Below are positions 12,165 through 26,560 of a DNA stretch of 64,000 nt, one piece after another. Every line of letters begins with the position of its first letter. Position 1 is the first letter of the stretch. This stretch comes from Eonycteris spelaea (Eukaryota > Chordata > Mammalia > Chiroptera > Pteropodidae): assembly GCA_003508835.1 (NCBI GenBank), contig PUFA01000007.1, positions 12,237,001 to 12,301,000 of the forward strand. The letters are read 5' to 3'. Position numbers and translations under genes: made by a program. Under the pieces are notes generated by a model that saw only the letters and a list, made by a program, of their open reading frames with translations, made no database searches and was not told the DNA's origin.

Positions 12165-12720
12165 AAATGTAAAATGTAATCATAGAAATTAAAAACTCTA
12201 AGCAAGCTTAGATAGCAGGTAAAAACACCTGAAGAGACAATTAGGAAACAACAAATGAATTATACAGAATGCAATAAAGAGAGGCAAATAGACGGAAAAT
12301 ATAAAAGAGTTAAGAGTCATAAAAGAATGATATGATCCCATATGCTATCTAATCCAGAAGAAGATAATAAAGAAATAAGGGTGAGGCAATGCTCAAAAAG
12401 ATTACAGCTGAAAATTTTCCTAAGATTCGGAAACCAAAATGAGTCCCAAGAAAAAAATAAATTCATACTTAGACTCATTAAGACTGGAGACCATTAAAAT
12501 AAAGAGAAGATCTTAAGAACAAATAGAAATAATAGATTATGTGCAGAAGAATAATTAGAATAACAAACTTCTCAACAGCAACAAAAGAATTCAATAAAAT
12601 GTCTTTAAAATACTGATATAACATAAATGTCAATCTACAATCCATGGCAAAATAAAGACATTTTCTAGCAAAAAAAAAAAAATTAAGAAAGAAAGCCTTA
12701 AGTTTAGCATTAACGAACCT
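12165..12720 (+). mobile_element. L1 ORF1/HAL1-like fragment
   Basis: An A-rich segment carries 'aatgctcaaaaagattacagctgaaaattttcct', 'accattaaaataaagagaagatctt' and 'aataaaatgtctttaaaatactga', which match the order of the ORF1 region and its 3' flank in HAL1/L1M elements. An A-run lies at 12669-12681. The frames are broken. Confidence 0.6.
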
Positions 12721-13289
12721 TTCTGTATCAAAACTAATTAAGGAAATACAGACTATTCATGCCAGCCTCTGGAACACACAGAAAATGGCTTCAACATTTT
12801 TTACCAAGATAAATCTTAGAAGACAGCTAAGACCTAAAATTACTATTTTTTAAGGCCATTTGCAACATCAAATCCAATATAATTTATTATAATTGCATAT
12901 TTTTCTCTCTACTATTTGGGAAGATGCAAACCCTTTTTATTCATTTACTGGCAACCATGGAAATTTTAACATGCCTACGTAACTAAACAAAGTCTTTGGT
13001 TGGTCAATATCTTTACCTCCTGAACAATACAAGGACCTAAGAATCAATCCCATCCAGGTTTATCAATAATTGTGTTTCTGTATTTTAGCTCTACCTTTTT
13101 TAGCTCTATGAATTATAACTAAATTGAATGGATCTTACATCTTTTTTGCTTTCTTTTGTAAATGCTAAATATAAACATCTCTTCAAAATTACTAAGGAGA
13201 AATATTAAAAATTTCATTGAAGATTCAGGAGATCAGGGAGTGTATGTGAGGCAATTGATATCTCATAAATAGTTCCCAAATGAGATCTG
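12721..13289. other. CCDC73 intron 2; nothing recognised
   Basis: AT-rich intronic sequence lies between two L1 fragments. I see no gene or nameable repeat, although the left part may continue the L1/HAL1 fragment. Confidence 0.4.
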
Positions 13290-13800
13290 TTCTTACTTAG
13301 CTGTGTCATACATGCCTGCACAATATTTTGTACAAAAATGTTCACAGTAGGTTTATTTTAATAGCCAACTAGAAATCACTTAGGTGCCCATCAACAGGTT
13401 AACGAAAAGAACAAACTATGTCACATTTATACAATAGAATACTACTCAACAACAGAAAAAAGGAACAAACTACTTATATACACAACATAAATGAATCTCA
13501 AAAATATGCTAAATAAAATAAAACTTATGCAAAAGAAAAATACTATGATTCCATTTATATGCATTTCTAGAACAGAGATAAACTAATCCATGGTGAAAAA
13601 AATTGCCTCTGGATGGATAAAGATGAAGATTAAGTGAGAAGAAACATGAGGAAATTTTTCTGGGGATAATAGGAACATTATCTTGACAAGGGTTTGGATT
13701 ACACAGCTATATGTATTTGTTAAAACTCATGAATAGTGTATTTCGGAACTATAGCATCTCATTGTATTTTACATTAAGAAGAAAAATACATGAAGAAATA
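13290..13800 (+). mobile_element. L1M-type ORF2 end and 3' UTR
   Basis: The order is typical of an L1 3' terminus: 'gtgcccatcaacagg', then 'atgaatctcaaaaatatgct', 'atgattccatttatatg', 'atcttgacaagggtttggatt' and 'ttttacattaagaagaaaaa'. Just after it, 13817-13853 carries a direct 19-base tandem duplication (gatatgcatactgaagt, twice). Confidence 0.85.
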
Positions 13801-13924
13801 CTGAACTCTAGTTAATGATATGCATACTGAAGTTTGATATGCATACTGAAGTAATTTGAAACTTACATGGAAATTCATCAAAAAAAAAAAAAGACCAATG
13901 ACAGACAGATATAACATCAAGCAC

Positions 13925-14445
13925 AGAATCTTGGTGGTGGGTGTACTGGAGTCCCAATGTTGCTATAACAAATTACAACAAATTTATTGCCTTTTAAACA
14001 ACTCAAGTTCTAGAGGTCAAAAATCTGAAATGTTCTTACTGGGCTAAGATCAAGGCATTGGCTGGGCCACATACCTTCTAAAGTCTCTAAGGGAGAATTC
14101 CTTATCTCTTCCAGCTTCTACCTGAATTTCTTGACTCTGGCTTCTTTTCTCCATGTTTAGAGCCAGCAGCATAATGTATTCCACTCTCTCTCTGACCATG
14201 CCCCCTACTTCTGTCATCACATCTTTTTCTCTGATTCTAATAATCCTTCCTTCCTCTTATAAGAACCGCTATGAATACACTGAGTCCACCTGAATAATCA
14301 ATCCAGCATAATCCCTCCAGCTCAAAACTTGTAACTTTATCACATCTGCAAATCCCCTTTTTGATGTAAGGTAACCTATTTACAGGTTCTGAGGATCAGG
14401 ATGTAAACACCATTGGGATGCCATTACTCTCCCTACCTTAGTGGG
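13925..14445 (+). mobile_element. MLT1-type LTR
   Basis: This is a nearly complete old MaLR LTR in the plus orientation: 'ttgctataacaaattacaac', 'aagttctagaggtcaaaaatctgaaatg', 'gggctaagatcaaggcattggctggg', 'ttacaggttctgaggatcaggatgtaaaca' and a terminal 'ggatgccattactctccctacc'. No internal retroviral sequence is attached. Confidence 0.85.
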
Positions 14446-16157
<1,712 letters not shown>

Positions 16158-16520
16158 AAAATTAAAACAGAAAAATGTAAAAATACTTATTAATTCAAAA
16201 AATAACAAATTCTTGAAATCTTAACATTAAATAACATTTTTATGAAAACATTTTCCTAAACGAAAAAAATTTAGCAATAAAAATCGCAGTTTTCTAATTG
16301 TATATCTCCTTTACATCTGGCTTAAAAGGAGAAAACTGGATTCTCATAGCTGCTTCTGCATTCAGTGTGTTAAAATATCATATCATGTACTTTATAGAAA
16401 ATTGTACTCTAGTGAGAAATGAAAATGAAGGCAGCAAATAACATTGTTATATTACTATTAAAGTATTTTTAACCTAGCAGACCCCCGAAAAGGATCTTAT
16501 AACACTTTTGAAAATCACTG
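16158..16520 (+). mobile_element. hAT-Charlie-like DNA transposon, 3' part
   Basis: The text 'attaaaacagaaaaatgtaaaaatacttattaattc', 'aacatttttatgaaaaca', 'ggattctcatagctgcttctgcattcag' and the terminal 'gcagacccccgaaaaggatctta...aaaatcactg' is the 3' part of an old non-autonomous hAT element. A nearly full-length copy of the same family lies at 61394-62004. The 5' third is missing here. Confidence 0.75.
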
Positions 16521-16677
16521 ATGTAAACTGACCATTGAGTCAACCAAAACTTGTATATTGGAAAGATGAAGAAGGAGGGAACGTAGTGGTGATTGTGGGT
16601 GATGTAAGTGACTAAATTCCTATAACAGGATATAAAAATACAGTAAGAATGTATACATCAAGAAAAAGATTACACGA

Positions 16678-16995
16678 CAGTTGACCCTTAAAAAACATGA
16701 GTTTGAACTGCACAGGTCTACTTATACTCAGATTTTTTTCAGTAAATACCCATACCATTTTCAACCCTCAGTTAGAGTCCCTGGATGAGGAAGGCCAACT
16801 GCATACATTGATCTATGTTATTTCATATAGGGGACTTGAGCGTAAGCAAATTTTGTTATCTTCACGGGGTCCTGGAACCAATTCCCCACAGATACCAAAG
16901 AATAACTGTCATTAAGTTTTGGGGGAGTCAAAAGTTACATGCAAATTTGCATAGGGGTCAGCACCCTAACCCTTGCACTGTTCAAATGTTAACTG
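16678..16995 (+). mobile_element. Tigger/MER8-type DNA transposon
   Basis: Inverted ends are visible: cagttgaccctt at the left and ...gttaactg at the right, flanked on the right by TA. Internal landmarks are 'gtttgaactgcacaggtctacttat', 'gtcctggaaccaattcccc' and 'gttttgggggagtcaaaagtta', which are hallmarks of the Tigger2/MER8 group. It is too short to encode transposase. The ORFs at 16697-16915 and 16815-17060 are chance frames within it. Confidence 0.88.
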
Positions 16996-17344
16996 TATTT
17001 ATATATATAAAGGTAAATATCAGAAGAATAATCAAAGTCATTGAACATAACTATAACTGACTCTCGGATATGGGAATGGGGAAATGTAGGTAGGCCAGGT
17101 GATTGCTGTTTTTCAATGTGTGCTTATCAGCCCTGATTATCTTTTAACCAAACTGCAAATATTATTTTGGTTAACATAAAAAGCCAAACAAAGGAAAAAA
17201 AATTTCAAATAGGTCATGATCCTGCCCTTAGAGGTTATCTAATGTAAGAGTTGTCTTGAATATCTAATAACTACTGGTAAACATATATAGATATACATAG
17301 GTATAATAGATACACAAATATATAGAAGTATATGGAAGTAGAAT

Positions 17345-17785
17345 TCTTTTGGCAGCAGATCATATAAAATCTGACTGAAACTAGCTTAAACAAGGGCATT
17401 AATTATTTTACATTATGGAAGTGCAGAGGTTGGACAGATTCCTGGTATGATATAACTGGTGCCTGAACAATGATGTTAAGGATCAAGGTTCTCATCACTA
17501 ATCTGTCATCCTCACTTCCTGAAGCTGATTCCCCTTGTGTTCAAAGATGGCTTCACAATTCCAGGTGTTAAGACTAGACAAAATAATATCCAACACAAGC
17601 AAGAGCTCATTTCCTCTAGTGACTCTTTAATAGGAGCAAGGAAAATTTTCTCAGAAGTGTCTCATCAGAGTATACTTCCTTTCAGATCTCTTTGGCCAAG
17701 ATTGAGTTGCTTGCCTAGTTATAAATCAATCAGTGGCAAGAGAAATGGAATTATCATAATTGGTTTAGTTTAATTTTCTGTGGTA
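17345..17785 (+). repeat. Interspersed repeat family 'R' (copy 2)
   Basis: It starts with 'ggcagcagatcatataaaatctgactgaaactagcttaaac' and ends with a 'ctttggccaagattgag...aaatcaatcagtggcaagagaaatgg' block. It has the same head-to-tail order as the copies at 39.8 and 41.4 kb but is more diverged. The 78-codon frame at 17537-17773 lies inside it and has no coding value. Confidence 0.5.
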
Positions 17786-18369
17786 AAGACAATGTTGGGG
17801 AATTACCTACAATGATTCCAAATACATTTTAAGATAATTACATATTATGGTTGCTCAGCAAAAGGAAAGGGCCACTCTAATAAGTAACATCAAAATGTCT
17901 TCTTGAAGGAAAAGGTATTTTAGTAGAGCCTTGAAGGATGGTTAAGATTTTAACAGATCAAAATGGGAATAGGGGGCACATACGGAAGAGGGTTGGTTTT
18001 TTTTTTTTCCATTTCTTATTTGTTTGTACATGCCATTTACTTCGTCCAAATGCTCCAAAAACTGTCAGTCATGTACAATTTTTCAAGTTTTCAAACACAC
18101 CAAATGATTTTAGTCATTATTTTCCCACATCCTTCCATTCTGCTGCTCTAACCTGGTTAGCTGGATGCATAACCACTGTTCTATAGTTTTTCCACTGATT
18201 TTTTCTTGCAATGGAATCTGTTTCCTGGCTCCTGTGCCTTCTTTTTTGTTTTTCTCTCATTTTGATAAAGAGTAGCCCCCAATAACTTCTTATAAAAGGG
18301 TAAATGGGAGGTGAATTTCTTAAATGTAGAAATTTCTGCAAATTGTTATTCCAACCTCATACTTAATTG
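17786..18369. other. CCDC73 intron 1; nothing certain
   Basis: Intronic sequence includes a T-run at 17997-18009. The right half is pyrimidine-rich and may be the start of the minus-strand L1 debris that is clear from about 18370. Confidence 0.35.
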
Positions 18370-18750
18370 ATACTTTGGTCTCAGCTGTGGAAAAGTTTGC
18401 CTACACTATTTCTTTAACAGTATCCTCCCCATCTTCTCTGTTTTCCTCCTGGAACTCCTTTTAGTAAGACGTTGGATCGTGTATATTGGTTATATAATTT
18501 TCTTCTCTCTCCTAATTTCCATCTTACTGTACTTTTGTTCCACTTTCTGATCTTCTCTCCTTTATCTTCCAATCACTCTGTTGAAATTTTTTCATGTCTT
18601 CAACATCCAAGAGTTCTTTCATGTTACATGATTGTGTTTTTTCATAACATACTGTTTCAGTTTTCTGAACATGTCCCCAACATAAATATGTAGACATCTT
18701 TCCTCTCAGGCCTTTCATTTTCTTCAGAGAAAAACTCTCCATTCTCCTAC
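18370..18750 (-). mobile_element. L1/HAL1-type fragment, minus strand
   Basis: The order 'ctatttctttaacagtatcctccccatcttctctgttttcctcctggaactcctttta', 'agtaagacgttggatcg' and 'atcttccaatcactctgttgaa' is the reverse complement of the ORF1 region seen in old L1 and HAL1 copies. Frames are broken. Confidence 0.6.
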
Positions 18751-19724
18751 CTTAGAGTGGGTAGAGGAGTGTGTAGAGGATTTATCTGGCAGCATGACAG
18801 ATAGGAGGTAAGGGTTCCACAGTTTAGTGGGCAGATCTTACTCAATTTTCATTTGCGGTGTCATGCCTCATCCCTGGATTCCATTGTCTGCTGTGCTCCT
18901 GAGTAGAACTGCCATGGTCAATTTTTTTTCAGAGCATAAATTTCCCATCTCCTGTAGAGAAAGTGACTAGGAAGGTTCAGATATTCAAATATACATAGAT
19001 TTTCAACAAATATTCTTTTTTATGCCTGAGCCTTATGCCTGTCTTTCAGAGTATTTGGGGTTTCCAAGTGCTGATAACATTTCTAAACTTTTAAGTCCAT
19101 TGCCACTCCTCTTTTTGCTTATTGACAACCACTGCTGAAAAATCTCCCATTCTCTCTTATCTGAGTTAATAATATCCCTTTTTACACATTTTAATGAGAA
19201 AAATCAATATATGTAGTAAATCCATCATGTTTTAACCAGAAGTCACAAACAGGATTTCAGAATCCATCTCTTAATGATATAAACTCTGCTGTGCATAGAA
19301 CACTTTGGACAATGTTAGTTCTCAAAAAAATTCATGATGAATTGAACAAAGCAGTTGATCAAAGAAACTTTAATTAGGTTCTTTGCATATGCAGAGCACT
19401 ATGCGAATTTCTCAGGATATGAGCTCATAACCTGGTTAGAGAGATATAGAAACCAACAAAACAGAAGCATATACAAAGTACCTATGGAAAATACAGATAA
19501 GAAAGGAATCAATTCTATCTCAGTGCTTAAGTAGAGTGTTATATAGAAAAGATAATATCTGTGCTAGTCCTTATATATTGTCTAGGAAAGGCTATGGGGA
19601 AAAAATTAAAATAAGCAAAATAATAATTATATGTTGACACTGTTTATCATTTATATAAAATACATCAATTTACCAATTTAAATGTCTACCAGATAGTGCA
19701 AATCTAGATGATCTGCCACTCAGT
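18751..19724. other. CCDC73 intron 1; nothing recognised
   Basis: No exon, RNA or named repeat is visible in this AT-rich stretch. Confidence 0.4.
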
Positions 19725-19815
19725 TTGAAGTCAGTGTTGCTGTTTTACTAACTGTTGTATCCCCCAGAACCTAGCACTATATCTGGCACATAATAGGCAC
19801 TGAATAAATCTTATT
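19725..19815 (+). mobile_element. L2 LINE 3' end
   Basis: The diagnostic L2 terminus 'tgtatcccccagaacctagcactatatctggcacataataggcactgaataaatc' is present. It is a short, ancient fragment. Confidence 0.85.
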
Positions 19816-19839
19816 TGGGTTTAAAAATATACCAAATTT

Positions 19840-20190
19840 ATTCGTACATACTTGCTGTTCCATCTTTCTGGAATGCTCTATCTCCACATTTACGCAGAAT
19901 TTCCTTCGTGTTTTTCAGGCCTCACTCAGCTCAAGTGTTAACTCTTCAGTATGCACCACACTCTATCACTACTCAGCACACCGCTCTGATTTATTTTCTT
20001 CACCGAACTTACTATCACCCAAATTTAGTTGTTAATTATCCATTAACCTTAATATTTCTCCTCTTTTAAAAAATAAGCTTTGTGAGAGCAAGATGAGAAT
20101 CTGTCCTGACCATGGTGTCTTCAGCACCGGGGACAGGGCCTGATATACTAAAGTAATATCAGTGATTAAATAAATACCTGTTGAATATTA
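19840..20190 (+). mobile_element. L2 LINE 3' fragment
   Basis: The order 'cttgctgttccatctttctggaatgctct', 'aggcctcactcagctcaagtgttaactcttcag', 'gctttgtgagagcaagatgagaatctgtcc' and 'gtcttcagcaccggggacagggcctgatat' follows the L2 3' end in the plus orientation and ends in 'ttaaataaatacctgttgaat'. Confidence 0.88.
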
Positions 20191-20759
20191 AATAGATTTA
20201 CTTCACTTTCCTAATCTTTGAAGGTATTTAGTGAGTGACCCCACTACAGACACATAAATAATCATTCACAAAGCAACAGATTGGGAATCGGCCGATAATA
20301 ACACATCTGTTTATAGGTAGTCATATGATTACAAACTGCTTAACCTTTCTGGATCTACTTTCTTATTGTATCTCTAAATTTACTTTCAGCTCCAAAGTTT
20401 AATCTAGTGACTATTATGTGAACAATATGTCTTCAGTCATCTCACAAGTACTTAGTTGCATTTTTTCACTTCAGATTTAACAAATCAAAATTTGTAGTTT
20501 TTCTTCTCTCCCAAATATTTTAAACTTCATTTCTTTCAAGGGTATGACATATTTTATTTAAATCTCCAATGAACACTCCACACACACCAAAAAAAAAAGG
20601 CTCATTTTTTAAAAGATCGGCAGTGTTGAAGCTTGAAACATATTTTTAAATGGATTAACAACTACAATGTTAAATTAATAAATAACTGTGACTAGATTAC
20701 AGGAAAAATCTACAACTATGTCTGATTTCATTTTCTATACTATTGAGACTTTAAAAATT

Positions 20760-21560
20760 AGTACATTTACACCTGTCAGAATGACTATCAGCAATAAAAC
20801 AACAAACAAGTGTTGGTGAGGATATGGAGAAAAGAGAACCCTCGTGCACCGCTGGTGGGATTTCAAATTGGTACGGCCACTATGAAAAGCAGTTTGAAAG
20901 TTGCTCAAAAAATTAAAAACAGAACTACCGTTTGACCGAGGAATTCTACTTCTGGGTATTTATCTAAGAAACCCAAAACAGTAATTTGAAAAGATATATG
21001 CACCATTATGTTCACTGCAGCACTATTTACAATAGCCAAGATGTAGATGCAACCTAAGTGCCCACCAATAGACAACTGGATAAAGAAGATACATATACAG
21101 TGGAATATTATTCAGCCATAAAAAAGAATAAAATCTTACCATTTGTGACTTCATGAATGAACCTAGAGGATACTTTGCTAAGTGAAATTAGAAAAATACA
21201 AATACCATGTGATTTAACTTTTATGTGGAATCTAAGGAACAAAATAAATGAATAAACAAAATAGAAACAGACTCATAGACACAGAGAACAAAGTGATAGT
21301 TGCCAGATGGGAGTGGGGTCAAGGGGGCTGGATGAAAATGGTGAAGGTATTAAGAAGCAAATCAGTAGTTACAAACTAGTCATGAGGATGTAACGCACAG
21401 CACAAAGAATACAGTCAATAATATTGTAATAACTATGTATAGTGCCAGGTGGGTACTAATCAAAGGGATTGCTTCGTAAATTATATAAATGTCTAACCAC
21501 TGTGCTGTATACCTTAAAGTAATATAATACTGAAAGTCAACTGTAATTTTAAAAAATACT
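20760..21560 (+). mobile_element. L1 3' part (ORF2 end and 3' UTR)
   Basis: The ORF2 C-terminal region runs from 'acacctgtcagaatgactatcagcaata' through 'ggatatggagaaaagagaaccctcgtgcaccgctggtggga' and 'gtggaatattattcagccataaaaaagaa'. It continues into a 3' UTR with 'cgcacagcacaaagaatacagtcaataatattgtaataactatgt' and ends in an A-run near 21550. It is among the less decayed L1 copies here, and the 3' UTR is of the type I associate with bats and horses. Confidence 0.88.
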
Positions 21561-22020
21561 ACATATAATAATGGCAGTGTTTCAAGTATTATTAATATTT
21601 TATCAGAAAGCTGTATTTCTTTAAAGAGCTTATGTATTGCTTTTATATCCCAACATATCCCCAAAGAGATTTAAGATAGTGATTTTTAAGAAGCTTGCTA
21701 TATTTTATTTGTAATTTTTATTACTAAAAAAGGCTAAATTTTTCCCATTAGAATCCTCCTATTTTATATGGGGAGTTGATGTCAAAATGTTACTCATTTA
21801 TCAGAAAAACACTTTAAAGTGCATTTATTCAGTGACTTAGTATTTGTTTCTTGCTACATATAACACTTATCTTTAATGCTCAAAGTTCAAAATCATTAGC
21901 TAAATAACTGCAAATTTGGAAGCAGTAATTCTTTATGTTAACAGTAGAAAACCATATTACATACCTGTTAACTTTAATAATCAACAGTGTTAAACAAACA
22001 ACAAAAGCAATGAAATAAAT

Positions 22021-22176
22021 CAGTGGTTCTCAAAAGTGTGGTCCCTGGACCAACAATACTGGCAACACCTAAAGATCTGTTAGAAATGCAAATTCTGGGG
22101 CCTAACTCAACTCTACTAAATCAAGAACTGTGAGACAATTCTGTTTTAACAAGTCCATGTAACGTGTGAGAACCAC
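22021..22176 (+). mobile_element. MER20 (hAT-Charlie MITE)
   Basis: It runs from 'cagtggttctcaaaagtgtggtccc' to 'gtgtgagaaccac', with 'ttagaaatgcaaattctggggcc' and 'ttctgttttaacaagtcca' in the middle, so both inverted ends and the internal MER20 blocks are present. The flanks aaataaat (22013-22020) and aaatacaa (22177-22184) look like a decayed 8-bp target duplication. Confidence 0.93.
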
Positions 22177-22739
22177 AAATACAAATTAACCTGAGAATGT
22201 GGTACTTAACTTAGTCACTGAATACTTCTTTAACATATAGAAAATTTAGATTTAAATGTTATCTAGGAAAATATTTTTTTGTCTCCTTGTTTTAATTTAC
22301 CAAATGCTGATTTAAAGGCCGAGATGTAACTCAGCATTGTAATCAGGCCTCAAAAATTGAAATGAGAAATTTGGCAACAACTCCAATCTTTTGTGAGTTA
22401 AGGGTGTTATAGAAAGAGCAAAATAAGCCCACGGTCTTAAGTCGACAGGCATTTTGCTCTAGCCCAATTTCCGAATGGTGTATGCTAGGACAGCATACTA
22501 TGAATAAATCACAAGTGGAAAGTCTTTATTCCTTTTATTCATGCAAAAGGCCAGGCACAAACTTGAAAAGCCAAAATACCCTAGGCTGGTTGCAATCGGT
22601 CAGAATTAACTTTATCTACATGCCCCTTTGCACCATACTAAAACTGTGTTATCATCTTCCAAATGGACCATGATGTGAAGCAAAAAAGATAGGAAGAACT
22701 CTTCCAACCATTTCTGCTAACTCAGAAAGCAGGATACTT

Positions 22740-23110
22740 ACTGTTGCAAATGTAGACAACAATTCAAACTGGGTTTAAGAAGAAAGAAAATTGATTGGCT
22801 TCTCTGATTTAAACGTCTAGAATTAGGTATGGCTTCAGACAAGCAATGTGACCAGCACCTGAATTATTACTCTTTTAATTTTTGCCTATGTTTCTTTGAT
22901 ATTGGCTACAATCTCAATAGACTATCATGTTGTAATGTCAAAATGGCTGCTAGCAGCTACGAAGGCTACACACAGACCTTACTCCTAACAGTAAGAAAAA
23001 GAGAGTCTATGTCCCATTAAAAGTCTTAATGTTACCTATTTGCTGCTGCTTGGGTTACCTTTCTGTCCCTGAACCAATTACTGAGCTCAGGATTAATGGA
23101 ACACAGTTCA
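22740..23110 (+). repeat. Interspersed repeat family 'R' (copy 3)
   Basis: The head 'tgcaaatgtagacaacaattcaaactgggtttaag' and the tail 'ttgggttacctttctgtccctgaaccaattactgag' match the ends of the family seen near 39.8 kb. The centre is diverged. The short plus frame at 22829-23020 lies inside and is not a gene. Confidence 0.5.
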
Positions 23111-23419
23111 ACAAACTCAACCTTTGGAGCTAGAGGTGAAGTCAATCCAGTTTAATCTCACAACATCACATGCCTGAGAAAGAGAGGACTATTTAGGGAA
23201 ATGTCAGGTACTGTTATCTGGAAAAAGGAAGAATGCATGCAAGTCAATAAAAGACAGCTTTCCATAATGACTTACCACACATCTCTAAATGAACTAAAAT
23301 ACATGATAAAACTAACTGCTTTTTTTCTTTAGATTACAGTTGAGTACCACACTAGTAATCTAAAAAATGTGTATTAAAATGACATATTTTTACCTGTTAG
23401 CAAAGGTCTTTAAAAAATA

Positions 23420-23710
23420 TATTTAGTACCAGCAAAGAAATGGTGAAACAGGCATTCAAACAGTTCTAGTAGAAATGTAAGTGCAAACGAACCTTTTGAA
23501 AAACAATTTAGAATGTCTAATAAATCAAACTATATAGATGTACATTGACTCCACTTCTAAGAATCTATTCAAAAGAAAAATCCTTAAATGCAGAAAATTA
23601 TTCACGTTAACATAAGTTTAGAACTAAATACTTATTAGTAAAATCAAGAAAAATTGGAAACAATCTAAATGTCCTGTAATAAAAGTTATAACCACATGAT
23701 GAATTATATG
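23420..23710 (+). mobile_element. L1ME-like 3' fragment
   Basis: The order 'aaaaacaatttagaatgtctaataaatcaaactatatag', 'actccacttctaagaatctattc', 'ttggaaacaatctaaatgtcct' and 'atgatgaattatatgcagcc' is typical of the ORF2 tail of an old L1. It abuts a MIR on its right. Confidence 0.75.
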
Positions 23711-23720
23711 CAGCCACTTA

Positions 23721-23957
23721 GCTAATATTTGTTGAGCATTTACTATACACAAGACATTCTCTTAAACTTCTATTTAGTTCTCCAAACAACTTAATGAGAT
23801 ATTTATTATTAGTATTTCCATTTCAGAAATGAAAACCCCAAGGTATAAAGAGATTAAGTAACTTGCCCAAGGTTACACAGTGCGATGGAACTAAAATATG
23901 AACCTAGTAATCTGGTTCCAGACTTGCACTCCTAACCACTACATTATACTGCCTCTC
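23721..23957 (-). mobile_element. MIR SINE, nearly full length
   Basis: Reading left to right it is the reverse complement of MIR, from 'gctaatatttgttgagcatttactatacacaagac' through 'gagattaagtaacttgcccaaggttacacag' to 'ctcctaaccactacattatactgcctc'. The tRNA-like head is at the right end. Confidence 0.95.
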
Positions 23958-24299
23958 AGAATTGTGTTTACATAGTTTATAATAACAGAAAATATAATGT
24001 TTTGTTAAAACAAACATCATCAACGACAAAAACAAGACTTAGAGTATTTCAGTTACAAATAGTGGGTTGAACACAGGTATTTTGTTCATCTCCACTAAAA
24101 TGACAGTGAGCAATCTAAGGTATAAACCTTAGACAAAGAAATTGAGAGATGAGATGATAACAACAAAAAATTTGTTTTGGGGCAGGTAGCAGAGTAGTAA
24201 TATTTATAAGACCTGAGAAGGCAAAGCCAGTGATCCGGGTAAACTGAGAAGCAATTTGATTTACATAACTCACACCCTTCCCTTCTCCGCACCTCTTTG

Positions 24300-26560
24300 A
24301 CTTTCCTCCCCGCCCCTGCAAACAGAGGGTCTGGTGATACCAGGGACCTCTAAAGGTGAGGCTTAAAACAGAATGACTGTTTGAAATGCTATTTAAGAAA
24401 AGGTTAGACCCACAGACTCCGTCTCTCTGGTTAGTCAGATGACTATCCTTCCCTCACCTAGACAGATTTGAAATTACTATAAAGATTATAAAAGAGTCTC
24501 TAAAACAGGGGATTAACACGCACAACTGAGAAGAGGGGTGATAGCCACTATCTGAAAAGTTTACATGCTATAAGTTAAGACACCTATCCTACCAGCTTTC
24601 TTCCTTTATAGGGCTCCCACAGCTGCTGACACCCAGACAGCACTGAAAGCAGGAGACTGGAGGTGTGTTCTCAAGGGAATTTGGGCCAAGAGAAAAGACA
24701 TAAAAGTAATACACCACCAGGAGTTTCCTCACAAAATGTTCTAGTCAGATTACCCTAATCAATAGCCAATAAACCCTACCCATACATCTAGAGTTTCCAA
24801 TCTACTTTTGGTGCCCCATTCTTAAATATAGAGCAAAGGTAAAGATCAAGAGATTTTTTGAAGGAAAGTGCCTAATTTCAAAGCGGAGACAAAGAAAACA
24901 AAGGAAAAGAATTTTTAAAGCAAATTAGAGAAGCAAAGATTAAGCAGAGGGAAGTCTTTCAAAAGAAAGATCATTAATATTCTTATTATGAGTATATATT
25001 ATTGCATTTATTTTAAAAATGGTAGATGCTAGCATAAACAATTCACAAAAAGAAACAATTCTAAAAATTAAGATGGAAATAAAAAATTCAATGGAAGAGT
25101 TGGAAGACAAAATTGAAGAAATCTTACCAAAAAAAAGCAAAAACCAAAGAAATATAGAAGAAAAAAGGGTTAGACAATTAGACGATTAATTCAGGAAGTC
25201 TAATAACTCTACTAGAAGTACAGAAAAAGGAAAGAGAGAAACTGGCAAAGAACAAACCAAAAAAATTTTTTAATCTATTTTCCCAGAACTAAAAACATAT
25301 AAATTTTCAAAGAACTCATTGCTGGCCTCAAGATACATGATGATGAAATAATGCTGGAGAAAAGAGAAAGGATTCTATAAGCTTTGAGAAAGGAGAAAAA
25401 ATTTTTCCATACAAAGAACTAAGAAATACATTATAGTTTCAGTCCTACAATGAAAGGTATAATACAAAGTTAAGCCTTCAAATTTAAGGGAAAATGATTA
25501 CTAAATTGGAATTTTACCAGTCATGCCAAGTATGAAGTATAAAGTATTTTCAGACATGCAGTGTCCAAAATGATTTACCTTTCACGGATCCTTTCTTAGG
25601 AAGTTTTTTACTTTCTCCAAGAAAGAGGAAGGTATGGGATCCAGGACTCAGGGGACCCTACACAAGAGAGGAAAAGGACCTGTGAAGGGAGATACCAAGA
25701 TGACACTTGTACAGCAAACCTAGACAGTAACCAGTCCAGATTAAAGTGGTTTAGTAAACTCTGGTAAAAAAAATCCTTCAATGGATGATTTACAGATAAC
25801 CAGCTGTACTAATTTAAAGGAGTTTTATATAAACCTGAGAAAAGCCTGGAGTTAAATTAGTAACGAATACATTAAAAAGTCAGCAATGGGGAAAAATAAG
25901 ACAAATGGTGGGTGTTGTACAGGTAAAAAATAATTACATCATTCTCTGATGATTTAGCTGTGAATAGCATTTTTGCAGTCTTAATTATATAACTCTAAAT
26001 ACTTATATATTCAAGATTATGATATAAATATGTGGTGAGGATGGATTACATGTGAAGGGGAAGAATTAGGGGCAATGATGAAAAAAAAATTAAATCCCCA
26101 TCTGCCATTATGGAAAGTCATTAGAAAATCATTAGCTTAAAACTGGAAAATAAAAAATAGCAATTATAAACATATTATTTAGAGATGTGGAAGTAAATAT
26201 CTGAAGAATCAGCTAAGATAGTTTAAAGTAGTTGCTCTGCAGAGAAAATAGCAGGGGAGATTATTATTTTTCTTTATAAATCATGTAAAAACTTTTTAAT
26301 TATTTACATTATATGTACACATAATTTTGAGAAAAATAATAAATAAAAAATTAAGATTCAAATTTACATAAGCATCATGGTTAAAACTACACCAATATAA
26401 TACCATCAGAAAAAATATTGAAAGGAAATACATCAAATTGTTAACTGTAGTTGTCTTTCAGTGATTGAAAGTATGAGTGATGTTTTTCCCTTTATTCTCC
26501 TGTTCTATGAAGAGTATGTGTAAGTTCCATAAGGAGAAAAGCACTTTATTGTATGCTTTA
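24300..26560 (+). mobile_element. HAL1/L1-type composite remnant
   Basis: From about 24300 the text resembles the HAL1 5' part. Around 25050-25460 an A-rich, ORF1-like block is visible ('agatggaaataaaaaattcaatggaagagttggaagac', 'ttttcccagaactaaaaac'). The 26395-26560 stretch resembles an old L1 3' UTR ('ttgttaactgtagttgtctttcagtgattgaaagtatgag'). HAL1 encodes only an ORF1-like protein, and here all frames are broken. It may be two or more adjacent elements. Confidence 0.5.
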